DNA of 64,000 bases from Prochlorococcus marinus str. MIT 9302 (GCF_000759975.1 NZ_JNAM01000011.1:186001-250000); one strand, 5' to 3'. Positions 38,480 to 48,807 are shown, numbered from the stretch's first letter. The notes: generated by a model not told the origin, from the letters alone. Program-made: numbers and translations.

Positions 38480-38755
38480 TTACCCTTGAACTCTATCTTT
38501 AAAAAGTTTACCTGCTGAGAATGTTGGAACTCTTTTAGCAGGTATTGCTATTTTTTCGCCTGTCTTAGGGTTTAATCCCTGTCTTGCAGAACGATCTCTT
38601 GGCTCGAAAGAACCAAATCCTAGTATGGAGACTTTTTTGCCTTCCACTACTGAATCTACAATAGTTTCAATAGCTGCATCAACAACTAAAGAAACATCCG
38701 TTTTTGTGAGCTCTGTACGAGCAGCAACAAGATTTACTAAATCAGCTTTGTTCAT
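38480..38755 (-). CDS. hup: DNA-binding protein HU
   Basis: The 91-residue histone-like protein begins MNKADLVNLVAARTELTKTD. It has VEGKKVSILGFGSFEPRDR and the DNA-contacting arm ARQGLNPKTGEKIAIPAKRVP, followed by FSAGKLFKDRV. HU bends and compacts DNA as a dimer. The open frame extends 11 codons further upstream, but the ATG at 38755 matches the universal HU N-terminus. A good promoter lies at 38825-38853 and an intrinsic terminator follows the gene, so it is monocistronic. Confidence 0.97.
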   Translation of the reverse strand: MNKADLVNLVAARTELTKTDVSLVVDAAIETIVDSVVEGKKVSILGFGSFEPRDRSARQGLNPKTGEKIAIPAKRVPTFSAGKLFKDRVQG

Positions 38756-39382
38756 TGAATTGTTTGTAAAGCAGAGATTTAAAGACAAGAGTTTTAATCA
38801 AGCCGTAAAACCTCGAACTTGCATATCATATGGAGCAAATACAAATACGGCAACCGAAAATCGCGGCGGCGCAAAGCTTTATACAAATCTTAGGGACATT
38901 TTTAGCTAAATTATTTAATTTTATATCCGTACTTTTTTCTTATATGAAAAATAGGCTCTTTAACTAGAAAACAGGCAAAACCATTGGTAGCACTGTATTA
39001 AGACCTGATAAATTCAACTTCATTCGTCAAAGGGAAAAATGTTAAAGGGTAATAAAGTTAATCATTAGAACTATTTATTATATTTTATTAATTTTCAGAT
39101 ATATTTCCTTCTCATCACATGAAAAAGCATAATTTGTATTTTGAAATCAAGAAAAATCTGTTTTACTCATTAATTAAACTTTCTCTCTAAATCGTTTTAT
39201 GTACTGAGCAGATGGAGGGATAAATTGTAATTAATTAGAAAATTAAAACTCTCCAAGAACTAATAAAGTTGATTAGTGAAACATTAAATTTGAGTTTTTT
39301 TTTTAATTTTGCATCTATTATTCAAATATCAGTATTTTGAATAAATTATCTCAATATTTAACTAATCAATGATAAATAGAAA
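38756..39382. other. Long intergenic region between HU and glgX
   Basis: About 630 bases without a supportable gene. It holds the HU promoter and leader near its left end. The rest is A+T-rich with no tRNA, no strong hairpin and no ORF above about 25 codons that I would defend. A 23-codon plus-strand ORF at 39119-39190 is the best of the small ones and is not convincing. The patch at about 38855-38876 is locally G+C-rich. Confidence 0.6.
38825..38853 (-). promoter_or_regulatory. Sigma-70-type promoter of the HU gene
   Basis: On the minus strand the -35 element TTGCCG is separated by exactly 17 bases from the -10 element TATGAT. This would start transcription about 60 bases upstream of the HU ATG. 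Both hexamers are close to consensus. Confidence 0.5.
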
Positions 39383-41416
39383 GTGACTGATATCAATAAA
39401 GGTAAACCATTCCCTTTAGGAAGTTCTATAACTTCACAAGGAGTTAATTTTTCCCTAATAGCCACAAATGCAGAATTTGTAGAAATCTTATTGTTTGAGA
39501 AAGAGGACTCTATTTCCCCAAAAACTATATTGAAACTAGATCAGAACCATAATACTGGTCCCTACTGGCATGTGGAAATAAAAAATCTAAATGAAGGTTG
39601 TATTTATGCTTTTAGAATAAAACAAAAAAATAATGAAATTAATAATAACTATGAAAAAAAAGTATTACTTGATCCATGTTCAAGAGGTATTACTGGATGG
39701 GGAATTTATAAAAGAGAAAATGCGTTAAAAACGCAAGCAAATACAAATTCTTGTCTTAAAAGCGTTGTTTGCGATAGGAAATTATTTAATTTTAAGGATT
39801 TTCCAAGACCGAAACATCCTTGGGAAGAAACAATTATTTATGAACTTCATATTAAAGCCTTCACTGAATCAACTGATAAAGATGAAAGTTGTTTTAAGAA
39901 ATTTTTAAAAAAAATTCCATATCTCAAAGAACTGGGTATAACGACAATTGAATTACTTCCAATTTTTTGTTTTGATCCAACTGATGCACCAAATGGTTTA
40001 AAAAATTTTTGGGGTTATAGTCCAATCAATTGGTTTACTCCCCATTTTGAATATCTTTCGAATGAATCCGCCGAAAAGAATAGAGATGAGTTTAGAAGAT
40101 TAGTAGAGGAATGTCATAAAGCAAACATTGAAGTCATCTTAGATGTTGTATACAATCACACTTCTGAAGGAGATTCTCAAGGACCAGTAATATCCTGGAA
40201 AGGTATAGATGAAAATCTTTATTACTTTATTGGAAAAGATAAAAATTATCAGGACGTCTCTGGTTGTGGTAATACCATTGCCGCAAACAGAGGCTTAGTT
40301 AGAAAACTAATAATTGAATCATTAAAATGTTGGGCAAGTGAATTAGGAGTTGATGGCTTTAGATTTGATTTAGGAATTGCCCTATCAAGAGGAGAAAATC
40401 TTTCCCCACTAGATAATCCTCCAATTTTTGAGGATATAGAATGTGAACCAGAACTTATTGATATCAAGTTAATAAGTGAACCATGGGATTGTGGTGGTTT
40501 ATATAAATTAGGTGATTTCCCATCTAAGAATACTTTTACTTGGAATGGTCATTTTAGAGATGACTTGCGGAGATTTTGGAAGGGAGATAAAGATACAGCT
40601 TGGAATATGAGCGATAAAATAAAAGGAACTCCATCTATTTATAAAGAAGATAATATTTTCCCAAAATCAATAAATTTTATTACTTCACATGATGGATTCA
40701 CTTTAAAAGATTTAGTAACATTCAACAGTAAACATAATTTTGCTAATAGAGAACAAAATAGAGATGGTGATAACCATAATAATTCTTGGAATCATGGTAA
40801 GGAGGGACCAACTACAAACTTATTAATCAATGATTTAAGAAAAAGACAACAAAAAAATCTTATTCTTAGTTTACTTATCTCTAAAGGTGTTCCAATGATA
40901 CTTATGGGTGATGAAATAGGAAGGTCCCAAGGAGGAAACAATAATTCTTGGTGCCAAAATAATTTATTAGGTTGGATGAATTGGGATCATGATCAACAAG
41001 ATTTTGAATTATTAGAATATTTTAAATACGTTATTAAAATTCGAAAAAAACTTATAAACATTTTCAATCCATCATTCTTACCTAACAATCAAAACCATGA
41101 AAACATTCCAATATATCATTGGCATGGAACAAAGTTAGATAGTCCCGATTGGAGTAGTTGGTCTCACACAGTTGCTTTTAGCATAAACAAAGGTAAAACC
41201 AATCCTCTGGTCTGGATAGGTTTAAATGCATATTCAAAAAGTATCGATTTCCCCTTGCCAAAATGTAAATATAATTGGTTAAAAGTTATTGACACTAGCA
41301 TGTCTGAGATTTTTGAACCATTAAATATTAATGAAAAATCTGTTTCAATAAAGAGTAGAAGCTCTTTATTAATCATTTCAGAAGAAGTATTTGGGGCAAA
41401 AAATAATATATTCTAA
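39383..41416 (+). CDS. glgX: Glycogen debranching enzyme, isoamylase type
   Basis: This 677-residue GH13 enzyme has an N-terminal CBM48 domain (FPLGSSITSQGVNFSLIATN). The barrel carries VILDVVYNHTSEGD, the nucleophile aspartate in GVDGFRFDLGIAL, the acid/base glutamate in KLISEPWDCGGLYKLG and the third acid in INFITSHDGFTLKDLV. It removes alpha-1,6 branches from glycogen, the night-time carbon store. The start is a GTG at 39383, where the conserved N-terminal domain begins almost at once. A tRNA-Gly gene lies two bases beyond the stop on the opposite strand. Confidence 0.95.
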   Translation: MTDINKGKPFPLGSSITSQGVNFSLIATNAEFVEILLFEKEDSISPKTILKLDQNHNTGPYWHVEIKNLNEGCIYAFRIKQKNNEINNNYEKKVLLDPCSRGITGWGIYKRENALKTQANTNSCLKSVVCDRKLFNFKDFPRPKHPWEETIIYELHIKAFTESTDKDESCFKKFLKKIPYLKELGITTIELLPIFCFDPTDAPNGLKNFWGYSPINWFTPHFEYLSNESAEKNRDEFRRLVEECHKANIEVILDVVYNHTSEGDSQGPVISWKGIDENLYYFIGKDKNYQDVSGCGNTIAANRGLVRKLIIESLKCWASELGVDGFRFDLGIALSRGENLSPLDNPPIFEDIECEPELIDIKLISEPWDCGGLYKLGDFPSKNTFTWNGHFRDDLRRFWKGDKDTAWNMSDKIKGTPSIYKEDNIFPKSINFITSHDGFTLKDLVTFNSKHNFANREQNRDGDNHNNSWNHGKEGPTTNLLINDLRKRQQKNLILSLLISKGVPMILMGDEIGRSQGGNNNSWCQNNLLGWMNWDHDQQDFELLEYFKYVIKIRKKLINIFNPSFLPNNQNHENIPIYHWHGTKLDSPDWSSWSHTVAFSINKGKTNPLVWIGLNAYSKSIDFPLPKCKYNWLKVIDTSMSEIFEPLNINEKSVSIKSRSSLLIISEEVFGAKNNIF

Positions 41417-41417
41417 A

Positions 41418-41488
41418 AGCGGGCGGCGGGAATCGAACCCGCATCTTCAGCTTGGAAGGCTGAGGTTTTACCACTAAACCACGCCCGC
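41418..41488 (-). tRNA. tRNA-Gly (anticodon TCC)
   Basis: On the minus strand the acceptor stem pairs GCGGGCG with CGCCCGC, with discriminator T. The anticodon stem TCAGC/GCTGA encloses CTTCCAA, giving TCC, which reads GGA and GGG codons. The T-arm is GCGGGTTCGATTCCCGC. The length of 71 bases is normal for glycine. CCA is not encoded. It ends one base away from the convergent glgX stop codon. Confidence 0.96.
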
Positions 41489-41549
41489 AAAAAGTATTAG
41501 AATTACTATTGCAATAATACATTATCAAACAATCAACAACTTAAAAAGA

Positions 41550-42923
41550 TTGGAAAATTCACACTCAAAAAATATATCGGGATCAAGAACAAGATTAATG
41601 CTTTCTTACGGGATTGGAGATGCTGGAACAGGGCTTGCTAATGCTCAATTTGGTTTTTACCTCTTCCCATTCTTTACTTGTGCGGCTGGATTGCCCCCTT
41701 GGATAGCGAGTTCTATCTTGATGATAATCAAGCTTTGGGATGCAATTAATGATCCTTTGATTGGCTGGATGAGCGACCATACCCAATCAAGATGGGGGCC
41801 AAGACTACCTTGGATGATTGGAGCATCACTTCCTTTGGGAATTTTTTTAGCTGCAATGTGGTGGATACCAAATGATTACAGCCTCAGAGAAAAAACTTTT
41901 TATTACATATGCACATCAATTTTGTATATGACAGCGTATACATCTGTAAATCTTCCTTATGGAGCATTATCCACAGAAATTAGTGAAGATGAAAATATAA
42001 GAACTAGACTTAACGCCGCCAGATTTACAGGCTCAATATTGGCTTCTTTAACAGGATTAACTGTAGGTGCAATATTTCTAACAAAGGGAGATACTGGTTA
42101 CCTAACTATGGGAAGAATATCTGGCACGATCGTTACACTAATAACTTTACTTTCTACTTGGGGCCTAGCTCCATATGCAAAGATCGCAAGAAAACCTATA
42201 AATAAAATACAGCCAATAAAAAATCAATTCAAGCGTATTTTAAAAAATAAAATTTTTTTAAAAGTGATATATCTTTATTTACTTCTCTGGTGTGGACTTC
42301 AGTTAATGCAAACAGTTTCATTAATATATTTGCAACAAGTCATGAATGTCCCAAGAGGGATATCCTTTTGGATTATCATTCCTTTCCAAATAAGTGCTCT
42401 GTTAGGATTGCAAATCTGGAGCTTTTATTCTAATAAATATGGAAGAGTTAAAGCATTAAAAATAGGTGGACTTATATGGATTGGTGGTTGCTTGATTGCA
42501 ATGGTATTACCTCCATTGTCAAATAATTTTGAAATTACTAATTTCAATATAGATTCTATAAAAATGTTAGCTTTATTTCTAACAATTTTATTTGTTGGTT
42601 TTGGAGCGTCAACAGCATATTTAATACCCTGGTCTTTATTGCCAGACGCTATTGATCATGACCCAGAGAAGGCAGCAGGAATTTATACTGCTTGGATGGT
42701 TTTATGCCAAAAATTAGGTATTGCTTTAAGCGTAGGATTATTTGGTTATCTTCTCACTCTTACTGGGTTCAAGCAAGGGGCCTGTCAGGGAATAATTGAT
42801 ATCACACAACCAGATTCTGCATTAATAACAGTAAGGATTTGCATGGGTTTAATACCTTCTATACTTGTCTACTGGGGTCTATTAATTATGAGAAAATGGG
42901 ATCAAGAATTAATTACGAACTAA
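41550..42923 (+). CDS. GPH-family sugar:cation symporter (MelB-like, MFS superfamily)
   Basis: The 457-residue protein has about twelve membrane helices. LMLSYGIGDAGTGLANAQFG opens helix 1, and the MelB-type loop WDAINDPLIGWMSDHTQSRWG carries the Asp residues used for cation coupling. TSVNLPYGALSTEISED is another family segment. GPH carriers bring in glycosides with Na+ or H+. The substrate cannot be read from the sequence. It follows glgX, with only the opposite-strand tRNA-Gly between. The start is a TTG at 41550; an ATG at 41598 is the alternative and would leave helix 1 intact. Confidence 0.88.
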   Translation: MENSHSKNISGSRTRLMLSYGIGDAGTGLANAQFGFYLFPFFTCAAGLPPWIASSILMIIKLWDAINDPLIGWMSDHTQSRWGPRLPWMIGASLPLGIFLAAMWWIPNDYSLREKTFYYICTSILYMTAYTSVNLPYGALSTEISEDENIRTRLNAARFTGSILASLTGLTVGAIFLTKGDTGYLTMGRISGTIVTLITLLSTWGLAPYAKIARKPINKIQPIKNQFKRILKNKIFLKVIYLYLLLWCGLQLMQTVSLIYLQQVMNVPRGISFWIIIPFQISALLGLQIWSFYSNKYGRVKALKIGGLIWIGGCLIAMVLPPLSNNFEITNFNIDSIKMLALFLTILFVGFGASTAYLIPWSLLPDAIDHDPEKAAGIYTAWMVLCQKLGIALSVGLFGYLLTLTGFKQGACQGIIDITQPDSALITVRICMGLIPSILVYWGLLIMRKWDQELITN

Positions 42924-42932
42924 TATAGAAAT

Positions 42933-43688
42933 ATGTATTATTCTAGGTTTTTCAAAAGACTCCTAAGCAGCCTAATCATTGGCGGGCAAGCAATTAATTT
43001 TATCTTTAAAGGTAAAATTTCCAAGAATGATCTCTTTGATCAACTAATGGAGTCAGGTCCGGGAAGTTTGTTAATTGTATTAATTACGGGAATTGCTGCA
43101 GGTACAGTATTTAATATTCAAGTTGCATCACAACTGACCAGTATGGGTGTTTCAAGTGAAATAGGAGGTTTATTAGCAGTAGGAATGGCAAGAGAAATGG
43201 CACCTCTTCTAACTGCTACCTTAATGACTGGGAAGGTTGCCACAGCTTATGCTGCTCAACTAGGTACTATGAAAGTTACAGAACAAATTGAAGCCATAAC
43301 AATGTTAAGAACAGAACCAGTCCAATATTTGGTAGTTCCAAGGTTGCTATCAATGGTAATAATGGCTCCGATACAGTGTCTTTTATTTTTATCTGTGTCT
43401 TTGTGGAGTGGACAAATTTGGAGCACAATTTTTTATAAAGTTCCTCCAATAGTTTTTTGGACATCTGTAAGATCAGGGAATGTAAGCTTAACCAGTTCAG
43501 ACTTAACTTCAATGTTAATAAAATCTGTAGTATTTGGATTACTTATTTCAATTATTGCTTGTGGATATGGACTCACAACTAAAGGTGGTCCAAAAGAAGT
43601 TGGAACAAGTACAACAGGAGCGGTTGTAATGACTCTTGTTACTGTATCTTTAATGGATGTATTCCTAACACAAATTTTATTTGGATAA
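42933..43688 (+). CDS. MlaE/Ycf63-type ABC transporter permease
   Basis: The 251-residue membrane protein has the MlaE family pattern: MESGPGSLLIVLITGIAAG, then GGLLAVGMAREMAPLLTATLM, ATAYAAQLGTMKVTEQIEAI and ACGYGLTTKGGPKEVG. In bacteria and chloroplasts (TGD1) this permease moves phospholipids or other lipids between membranes, with an ATPase and an MCE-domain protein that are not encoded next to it here. The gene starts nine bases after the symporter and overlaps the possible TTG start of the DUF3119 gene. Confidence 0.92.
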   Translation: MYYSRFFKRLLSSLIIGGQAINFIFKGKISKNDLFDQLMESGPGSLLIVLITGIAAGTVFNIQVASQLTSMGVSSEIGGLLAVGMAREMAPLLTATLMTGKVATAYAAQLGTMKVTEQIEAITMLRTEPVQYLVVPRLLSMVIMAPIQCLLFLSVSLWSGQIWSTIFYKVPPIVFWTSVRSGNVSLTSSDLTSMLIKSVVFGLLISIIACGYGLTTKGGPKEVGTSTTGAVVMTLVTVSLMDVFLTQILFG

Positions 43689-43692
43689 GTCT

Positions 43693-44097
43693 ATGTTTAA
43701 CACTAAATCAAAAAAGGAAGAATCCGTAATAATATCACCATCATTTCAATTGCCAATCATCGTAATAGTTTTAAGTTTTATGCTGTTATTTCTAAATATT
43801 GGTTCTTGGCCAACAATAGTTTCTGCATCTTTTAGCTTTTTTTTATTACTGCAAGCATTTACATTAAGAATAAAAATAACAAGTGATGATTTTATCGTTT
43901 TACAATTAGGGAAAGAGATTAGAACTTTTCCATTCAAGAACTGGATATCTTGGAAATTCTTTTTCCCTATAATCCCAGGTATTTTTTATTTTAGAGAAAA
44001 GTCAAGTCCTCATTTATTACCAATATTATTTAATCCAAAACAATTAAAAGATGAACTTTTAAAAAAAGTTGACTCTCTGGAAATTAAAAAATCCTAA
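43693..44097 (+). CDS. DUF3119 family membrane protein
   Basis: The product has two closely spaced hydrophobic segments (LPIIVIVLSFMLLFLNIG and TIVSASFSFFLLLQAF), then a small domain resembling a PH-like fold with DDFIVLQLGKEIRTFPFKNW, and a Lys-rich C-terminus. This arrangement matches the cyanobacterial and plastid DUF3119 family, whose function is not known. The neighbours DUF3086 and plsY and the upstream lipid permease suggest membrane lipid biology, by context only. I use the ATG at 43693; a TTG at 43681 would overlap the permease stop. Confidence 0.8.
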   Translation: MFNTKSKKEESVIISPSFQLPIIVIVLSFMLLFLNIGSWPTIVSASFSFFLLLQAFTLRIKITSDDFIVLQLGKEIRTFPFKNWISWKFFFPIIPGIFYFREKSSPHLLPILFNPKQLKDELLKKVDSLEIKKS

Positions 44098-44134
44098 AAT
44101 TGAGTTTTTGCTTAATCATCAAAAAATTATTTAA

Positions 44135-45145
44135 ATGACCAATAAAGAAATTTCAAACAGTAATCCTGAGAAGGAATTAATAATAGCTAAGTCGATTTCA
44201 GATGATAAAACCAAACCAATTAGTAAGAAAAATACAACCCAAAATAAAAAGATTGCCCTAAAAAACGACAAATCAAATAAATCTATTGAGCAAATTTCTA
44301 ATGAGATTTTTAGCGATCTAGTTACAAAAAAAGACTCTTTAGCTAAAGAAATAAAAGAGTTAGAAACAAAAAAGCATGAATTAGAAAAAGATATTGAGAC
44401 AAATTTCAAAGGACAGACAGATAATATCGCTAAAAGAGTAAAAGGTTTTCAAGATTACTTAACTGGGGCTTTACAGAATCTTTCACAAAACGTAGAGAAA
44501 CTTGAATTAGTTTCTCAACCAATAATCGTAAAGCCATCTCCCCTTGATGAGAAAAAACAAGACACCATAACCAATAAAGTTGTAAATGTTCCTGCTCTTT
44601 CCGAAACATTTAAGCCAGATCAAGAGATTATAAAAAATTGCTTTTCAACTTTCAGAGAACAACCAGATTTTTACGCTGAACCTTGGAAATTAAGACGAAG
44701 TCTTGATTCATCAGATATAGACATTATGGATGATTGGTTCTTTAATATGGGTGGGAGAGGTTCTCTTGAAAGTAAAGGATCTCGACAAAAAAATGCCTTA
44801 CTATCAGCTGGCTTAATATCTATTCTTGGCGAATTATATGGAGATCAGTTTCAGACTCTTATTTTAGCTTCTCAGCCTGAACGATTAGGAGAATGGAGAA
44901 GAATCCTTCAAGATTCACTTGGACTCACAAGAGATGACTTTGGACCTAATAGTGGGATTGTTCTTTTTGAAAGGCCTGAAGGTGTTATCGAAAGAGCTGA
45001 TAGATTAGAAGCTAATGAAGAATTACCATTTATTATTATTGATGCAGCAGAGACATCTGTTGAAATTCCAATACTTCAATTTCCATTATGGCTTGCATTC
45101 GCTGGTTCAGATAATGAAATTTATGAAGATCTTGAACTTAACTAA
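44135..45145 (+). CDS. DUF3086 family protein
   Basis: The 336-residue protein has a Lys/Asn-rich disordered N-terminus, then a coiled coil at about 65-120 ([20 protein letters not shown]). The C-terminal domain of about 170 residues contains [40 protein letters not shown] and [19 protein letters not shown]. This is the cyanobacterial DUF3086 family as far as I can recall. The function is unknown. It has no signal peptide or membrane span. It lies 37 bases after DUF3119 and five bases before plsY, so an operon is likely. Confidence 0.85.
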   Translation: MTNKEISNSNPEKELIIAKSISDDKTKPISKKNTTQNKKIALKNDKSNKSIEQISNEIFSDLVTKKDSLAKEIKELETKKHELEKDIETNFKGQTDNIAKRVKGFQDYLTGALQNLSQNVEKLELVSQPIIVKPSPLDEKKQDTITNKVVNVPALSETFKPDQEIIKNCFSTFREQPDFYAEPWKLRRSLDSSDIDIMDDWFFNMGGRGSLESKGSRQKNALLSAGLISILGELYGDQFQTLILASQPERLGEWRRILQDSLGLTRDDFGPNSGIVLFERPEGVIERADRLEANEELPFIIIDAAETSVEIPILQFPLWLAFAGSDNEIYEDLELN

Positions 45146-45150
45146 TCTTT

Positions 45151-45744
45151 ATGAATATTTTAATAATCCTTGTTAGCTATCTTTTAGGATCACTACCTAC
45201 AGGTTTTTTAGTTGGGAAATATCTCAAAGATATAGATCTAAGAACTATAGGTTCTGGATCTACAGGTGCCACAAATGTCTTAAGAAATGTTGGGAAATGG
45301 CCAGCACTTTTTGTATTTATCATTGACGTTGGGAAAGGCCTTATTTCAGTAAAAATTGCTCAATATTATACAGATCAAGGATTAATAGAAGTTATAGCAG
45401 GGATATCAGCTATCTCAGGACATATTTGGCCAATATGGCTTAGAGGTAAAGGAGGGAAAGCTGTTGCGACTGGATTAGGTATGTTTTTAGCTCTTTCTTG
45501 GAAAGTTGGACTCGCATCTCTTGGTATTTTTTTAATAGTACTAGCAAAAACTAAATTTGTATCTTTATCCAGTATTTCAGCTGCAATCTTACTTCCTATT
45601 TTTATGTTTTTTTACTTAGGTAAATTTATACACTCTTATTTTTTTATAAGTTTAATTGTGGCATTATTAGTAATCTGGAAACATAGAACAAACATAACAA
45701 GATTGCTTAAGGGAGAAGAATCCAAAATTAATCAGAATCAATAG
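45151..45744 (+). CDS. plsY: Glycerol-3-phosphate acyltransferase PlsY
   Basis: The 197-residue membrane enzyme transfers acyl groups from acyl-phosphate to glycerol-3-phosphate, the first step of phospholipid synthesis. Motifs are [41 protein letters not shown] and [20 protein letters not shown]. Five or more membrane segments are visible. The 3' end overlaps the convergent pyrF gene by 17 bases. Confidence 0.96.
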   Translation: MNILIILVSYLLGSLPTGFLVGKYLKDIDLRTIGSGSTGATNVLRNVGKWPALFVFIIDVGKGLISVKIAQYYTDQGLIEVIAGISAISGHIWPIWLRGKGGKAVATGLGMFLALSWKVGLASLGIFLIVLAKTKFVSLSSISAAILLPIFMFFYLGKFIHSYFFISLIVALLVIWKHRTNITRLLKGEESKINQNQ

Positions 45745-46456
45745 ATTTAAATATCTCTATCAGAGCTTTATTAGGATCTATAGCTTTTGATATTGATCTA
45801 CCAATGACTAACTTAGAAGCGCCATTATCTATAGCTTCATGAGGAGTCATAATTCTATTTTGATCATCTTTACTGTCAATATTTAATCTGATGCCTGGTG
45901 TAATAAGTTCAAACTTATTCTTATAAGTAGATCTCAACATTTTTACCTCCCAAGGGGAACAAACACATCCATCTAATCCAGCATCAAAAGACAGTTTTGC
46001 AAGTCTCAATACATTTTCTTCAATTGAATTATTTCTATCAAGATCAGTTTGAAAATCTTTAAGAGAAAAGCTTGTTAATACAGTTATGCCCACAACGAAT
46101 GGAGGTTTAACACTTACTGAAGTGGCTCCTTCTAAAGATGCTTTTTTCGAATCCTTAAGGGCTTTTAGACCTGCTGAAGCATGAATAGAAATTATATCAA
46201 CTCCTAATTTTGAAACTTGGAAACATGCTGCACGCATGGTATTTGGAATATCATGAAATTTTAAGTCTAAAAAAATTTTTTTATTTAAACCTTTTAATAT
46301 TTCTATAACTCTTGGACCTTCCCTAACGAAAAGCTCTAAACCAACTTTCACCCACTTAATATTGGGACATTTTTCCAGAAGTAATTTTGCTTGACTTACA
46401 TCTAATCCATCAATTGCCAATATTATTTTATCTTCTGAATTAAATCTTTTATTCAT
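45728..46456 (-). CDS. pyrF: Orotidine 5'-phosphate decarboxylase
   Basis: The 242-residue enzyme makes UMP. Motifs are [37 protein letters not shown] (the catalytic Asp-Lys-Asp set), [18 protein letters not shown] and [11 protein letters not shown]. It is the bacterial group I type. It follows tyrS on the minus strand with a six-base gap and converges on plsY with an overlap of 17 bases. Confidence 0.96.
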   Translation of the reverse strand: MNKRFNSEDKIILAIDGLDVSQAKLLLEKCPNIKWVKVGLELFVREGPRVIEILKGLNKKIFLDLKFHDIPNTMRAACFQVSKLGVDIISIHASAGLKALKDSKKASLEGATSVSVKPPFVVGITVLTSFSLKDFQTDLDRNNSIEENVLRLAKLSFDAGLDGCVCSPWEVKMLRSTYKNKFELITPGIRLNIDSKDDQNRIMTPHEAIDNGASKLVIGRSISKAIDPNKALIEIFKSIDSD

Positions 46457-46462
46457 GAACTT

Positions 46463-47701
46463 TCAGTTTTCAAACCTCTTAATTATTTTTTTACCAATTT
46501 GCAAAATTTTCCCTTCCAAATCATTTTTTGAATTAAAAACTAAATCAGGATTTATTACTTTCTGACTATCAATTTTTACACCCCCACCTTTAATAGATCT
46601 TTTGGATTCACTGCTAGATTTGAAAAGTTTTAGAGCACTTAACAAGTAAAAAAACTTTACTGGAAAAACTATTTCTTTTAAAGAAATCTCTGGAATTTCT
46701 CCAACTTTTTCTTTATGTCCAAGGAATAATTTTTCGCAGTTTGATTGCGCCTTTAATGCTTCTTCAGCCCCGTGGAATAAAGTAGTAACTTCTAAAGCCA
46801 TTAGTCTCTGCAACTCTCTAGGATTAGATACATTAAGAAGACTTAAATCTAATTCAGTAAGTAATTCAAAATAAGTAGGTATTGAATTATCGGGTACTTT
46901 TTCTAATTTTGAATACATTGAAAGAGGATCTTCGGTCAAACCTACAGTATTAGATTCAGATTTGCTCATCTTCTTAGTCCCATCTAAACCTGTCAAAATT
47001 GGCAACAGAACACCAAATTGAGGTTCTTGTTTAAAATGCCTTTGAAGATCTCTTCCTATTGCAATATTAAATTTCTGATCAGTACCTCCAAGCTCAACAT
47101 CTGATTGAACAACAACCGAATCGTAACCTTGTAATAGTGGATATAAAAATTCATGCAAAGCAATTGGAACTTGTGAAGTGTACCTTTTATTAAATTCCTC
47201 CTTAGCTAGCATTTGACTAACTGTTGCACTACCCATTAATTTAATTATCGAATTAAGATTTAAATCTTTTAACCATTCACTGTTATATCTAATTTCTATT
47301 CTATCTTTTGAATCAAAATCTAAAATAGATTCATTAGCTGGCTTACCCATTCCTAGTTGGGTCAAGTATGTTTTTGCATTATCCTTGACTTGTTTTTCCG
47401 ATAACTGCACTCTTGTTTTATTTTTTCCTGTTGGGTCACCTATTTGAGCAGTAAAATCACCAATAATTAAAACTGCAATGTGTCCATTATCTTGGAATGC
47501 CCTAAGTTTTTTAAACAATATGCTATGCCCGAGGTGTATATCGGTTCCAGTTGGATCGATTCCGAGTTTAACCCTTAATTTTTTATTATTTTTTTTCGCA
47601 TTATCAATTATCTCTGAAAAAGTGTGATCTGTCCCCTTAATTGGGAAATATTCCTCTATTCCTCTTGAAAGCCATGATGGCAATATTAATTGATCGGACA
47701 T
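46463..47701 (-). CDS. tyrS: Tyrosyl-tRNA synthetase
   Basis: The 412-residue class I synthetase has the HIGH-type motif in [20 protein letters not shown] and the KMSKS motif in [15 protein letters not shown]-terminal S4-like domain of about 70 residues contains [14 protein letters not shown] and [16 protein letters not shown]. Its form is close to the TyrZ type. It begins near DUF1825 and runs into pyrF. Confidence 0.96.
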   Translation of the reverse strand: MSDQLILPSWLSRGIEEYFPIKGTDHTFSEIIDNAKKNNKKLRVKLGIDPTGTDIHLGHSILFKKLRAFQDNGHIAVLIIGDFTAQIGDPTGKNKTRVQLSEKQVKDNAKTYLTQLGMGKPANESILDFDSKDRIEIRYNSEWLKDLNLNSIIKLMGSATVSQMLAKEEFNKRYTSQVPIALHEFLYPLLQGYDSVVVQSDVELGGTDQKFNIAIGRDLQRHFKQEPQFGVLLPILTGLDGTKKMSKSESNTVGLTEDPLSMYSKLEKVPDNSIPTYFELLTELDLSLLNVSNPRELQRLMALEVTTLFHGAEEALKAQSNCEKLFLGHKEKVGEIPEISLKEIVFPVKFFYLLSALKLFKSSSESKRSIKGGGVKIDSQKVINPDLVFNSKNDLEGKILQIGKKIIKRFEN

Positions 47702-47721
47702 GTCAGCTTTAACCGTTAAAT

Positions 47722-48045
47722 TTAAGAAGTTTTATCAAGTTCATCCTTCATTCTTATTAATGTTTTATTCATCTGATCAAACATTTGATCAGGAGTAATA
47801 CCAAATTGGCTTAACTGTGTCTTTAATTGTTCTACTGTCATTTTTGCTTGAAAATCTTCAGACAATTCAAATCTCTTCATAAAAACCTTATAACGATCCA
47901 TAAGTGATTCCATTTTTTTTATAAACATTTTTTTTCCTTCTCTGTCAAATTTTCCATAATCAGAGCCAAGTTTCATAAGTTCTTGGTAATCTGTAAAAAG
48001 CTTTTTAGCTTCTTCTTGAACGATGTCTGACTCAAAAAATCCCAT
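47722..48045 (-). CDS. DUF1825 family protein
   Basis: The 107-residue helical protein begins [20 protein letters not shown] and continues with [20 protein letters not shown] and [19 protein letters not shown]. This matches the DUF1825 family found in nearly all cyanobacteria, which has no established function. There is no membrane span or signal. It lies 20 bases upstream of tyrS on the same strand. Confidence 0.88.
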   Translation of the reverse strand: MGFFESDIVQEEAKKLFTDYQELMKLGSDYGKFDREGKKMFIKKMESLMDRYKVFMKRFELSEDFQAKMTVEQLKTQLSQFGITPDQMFDQMNKTLIRMKDELDKTS

Positions 48046-48195
48046 TTCTATTTTTCACTTCGCAAGGTTAAGTCTTAATTACAAGATAACAAGAATCTTT
48101 TAAATTTATTAGAACATTAATAAATTTTAGTTTATAAATAATTCTTTGATTTATATTTTTTCAGAATTAAATTAAGAAGACATGTTTTATAAATA

Positions 48196-48807
48196 TTGGA
48201 AAAATTTAACGTAAATAATATTTCAAACCAAAATAGACAATTTGAATTATTTGGTTCAAATGTAAATACATCAATTAATTTTCAACAATCAAATAATCTA
48301 AAAATCAAAGGCGAAATCCTAACTGAATGGAGAAATAGAATATATAATCACCAATTCAAAATTTCAAAAGATAATAACAATAAAAATTTGCACCAAACAA
48401 GTCTTCCTATAAATACAATTACCAATGAAAGAAAAATTGATCCGTTTTCCTTGCAGCCATTATCATTGAACTTTTGGAGAACCAATCAATATATACACAA
48501 TGGTCCAGCAATGTATTTTGTAATTGACTCAATGGAGAATTCTAAAATAATCCTTTATATAGGAGAAACAAATTCAGCAAATAAAAGATGGAAGGGAGAA
48601 CATGACTGTAAAAATTACCTCATGAACTATAAAGAAGCCCTAGCTCATAACAAACTCTCAAGTCACCAAGATATTCGTTTCTTCTTAGATGTACCTAAAG
48701 AAGTGAAATTAAGACGTAAATTAGAACAGCAACTGATATATTTATGGTTACCACCTTTTAATAAAGAAACTAGAGATAGGTGGGCAACTACTTTCACAAA
48801 CAACTAA
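48196..48807 (+). CDS. GIY-YIG nuclease-like protein
   Basis: The N-terminal half of the 203-residue protein is Asn-rich and poorly conserved in appearance. The C-terminal half resembles a GIY-YIG fold. AMYFVIDS and IILYIGETNSANKRWKGEHD fit the two tyrosine-strand signatures followed by the Arg/His helix, and LEQQLIYLWLPPFNKETRDRW supplies the catalytic-type Glu and the typical PPFN end. The GIY strand is degenerate, so activity is unsure. The TTG start at 48196 is weak and the first ATG in frame is much further in. It precedes pepA on the same strand. Confidence 0.75.
   Translation: MEKFNVNNISNQNRQFELFGSNVNTSINFQQSNNLKIKGEILTEWRNRIYNHQFKISKDNNNKNLHQTSLPINTITNERKIDPFSLQPLSLNFWRTNQYIHNGPAMYFVIDSMENSKIILYIGETNSANKRWKGEHDCKNYLMNYKEALAHNKLSSHQDIRFFLDVPKEVKLRRKLEQQLIYLWLPPFNKETRDRWATTFTNN

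Noticed and set aside
38625-38909. Plus-strand ORF of 94 codons over the HU gene start
   Set aside because: It is mostly the antisense of HU, and its remainder covers the HU promoter.
39119-39190. A 23-codon plus-strand ORF in the HU-glgX gap
   Set aside because: It has no coupling, promoter or membrane pattern that sets it apart from random A+T-rich DNA.
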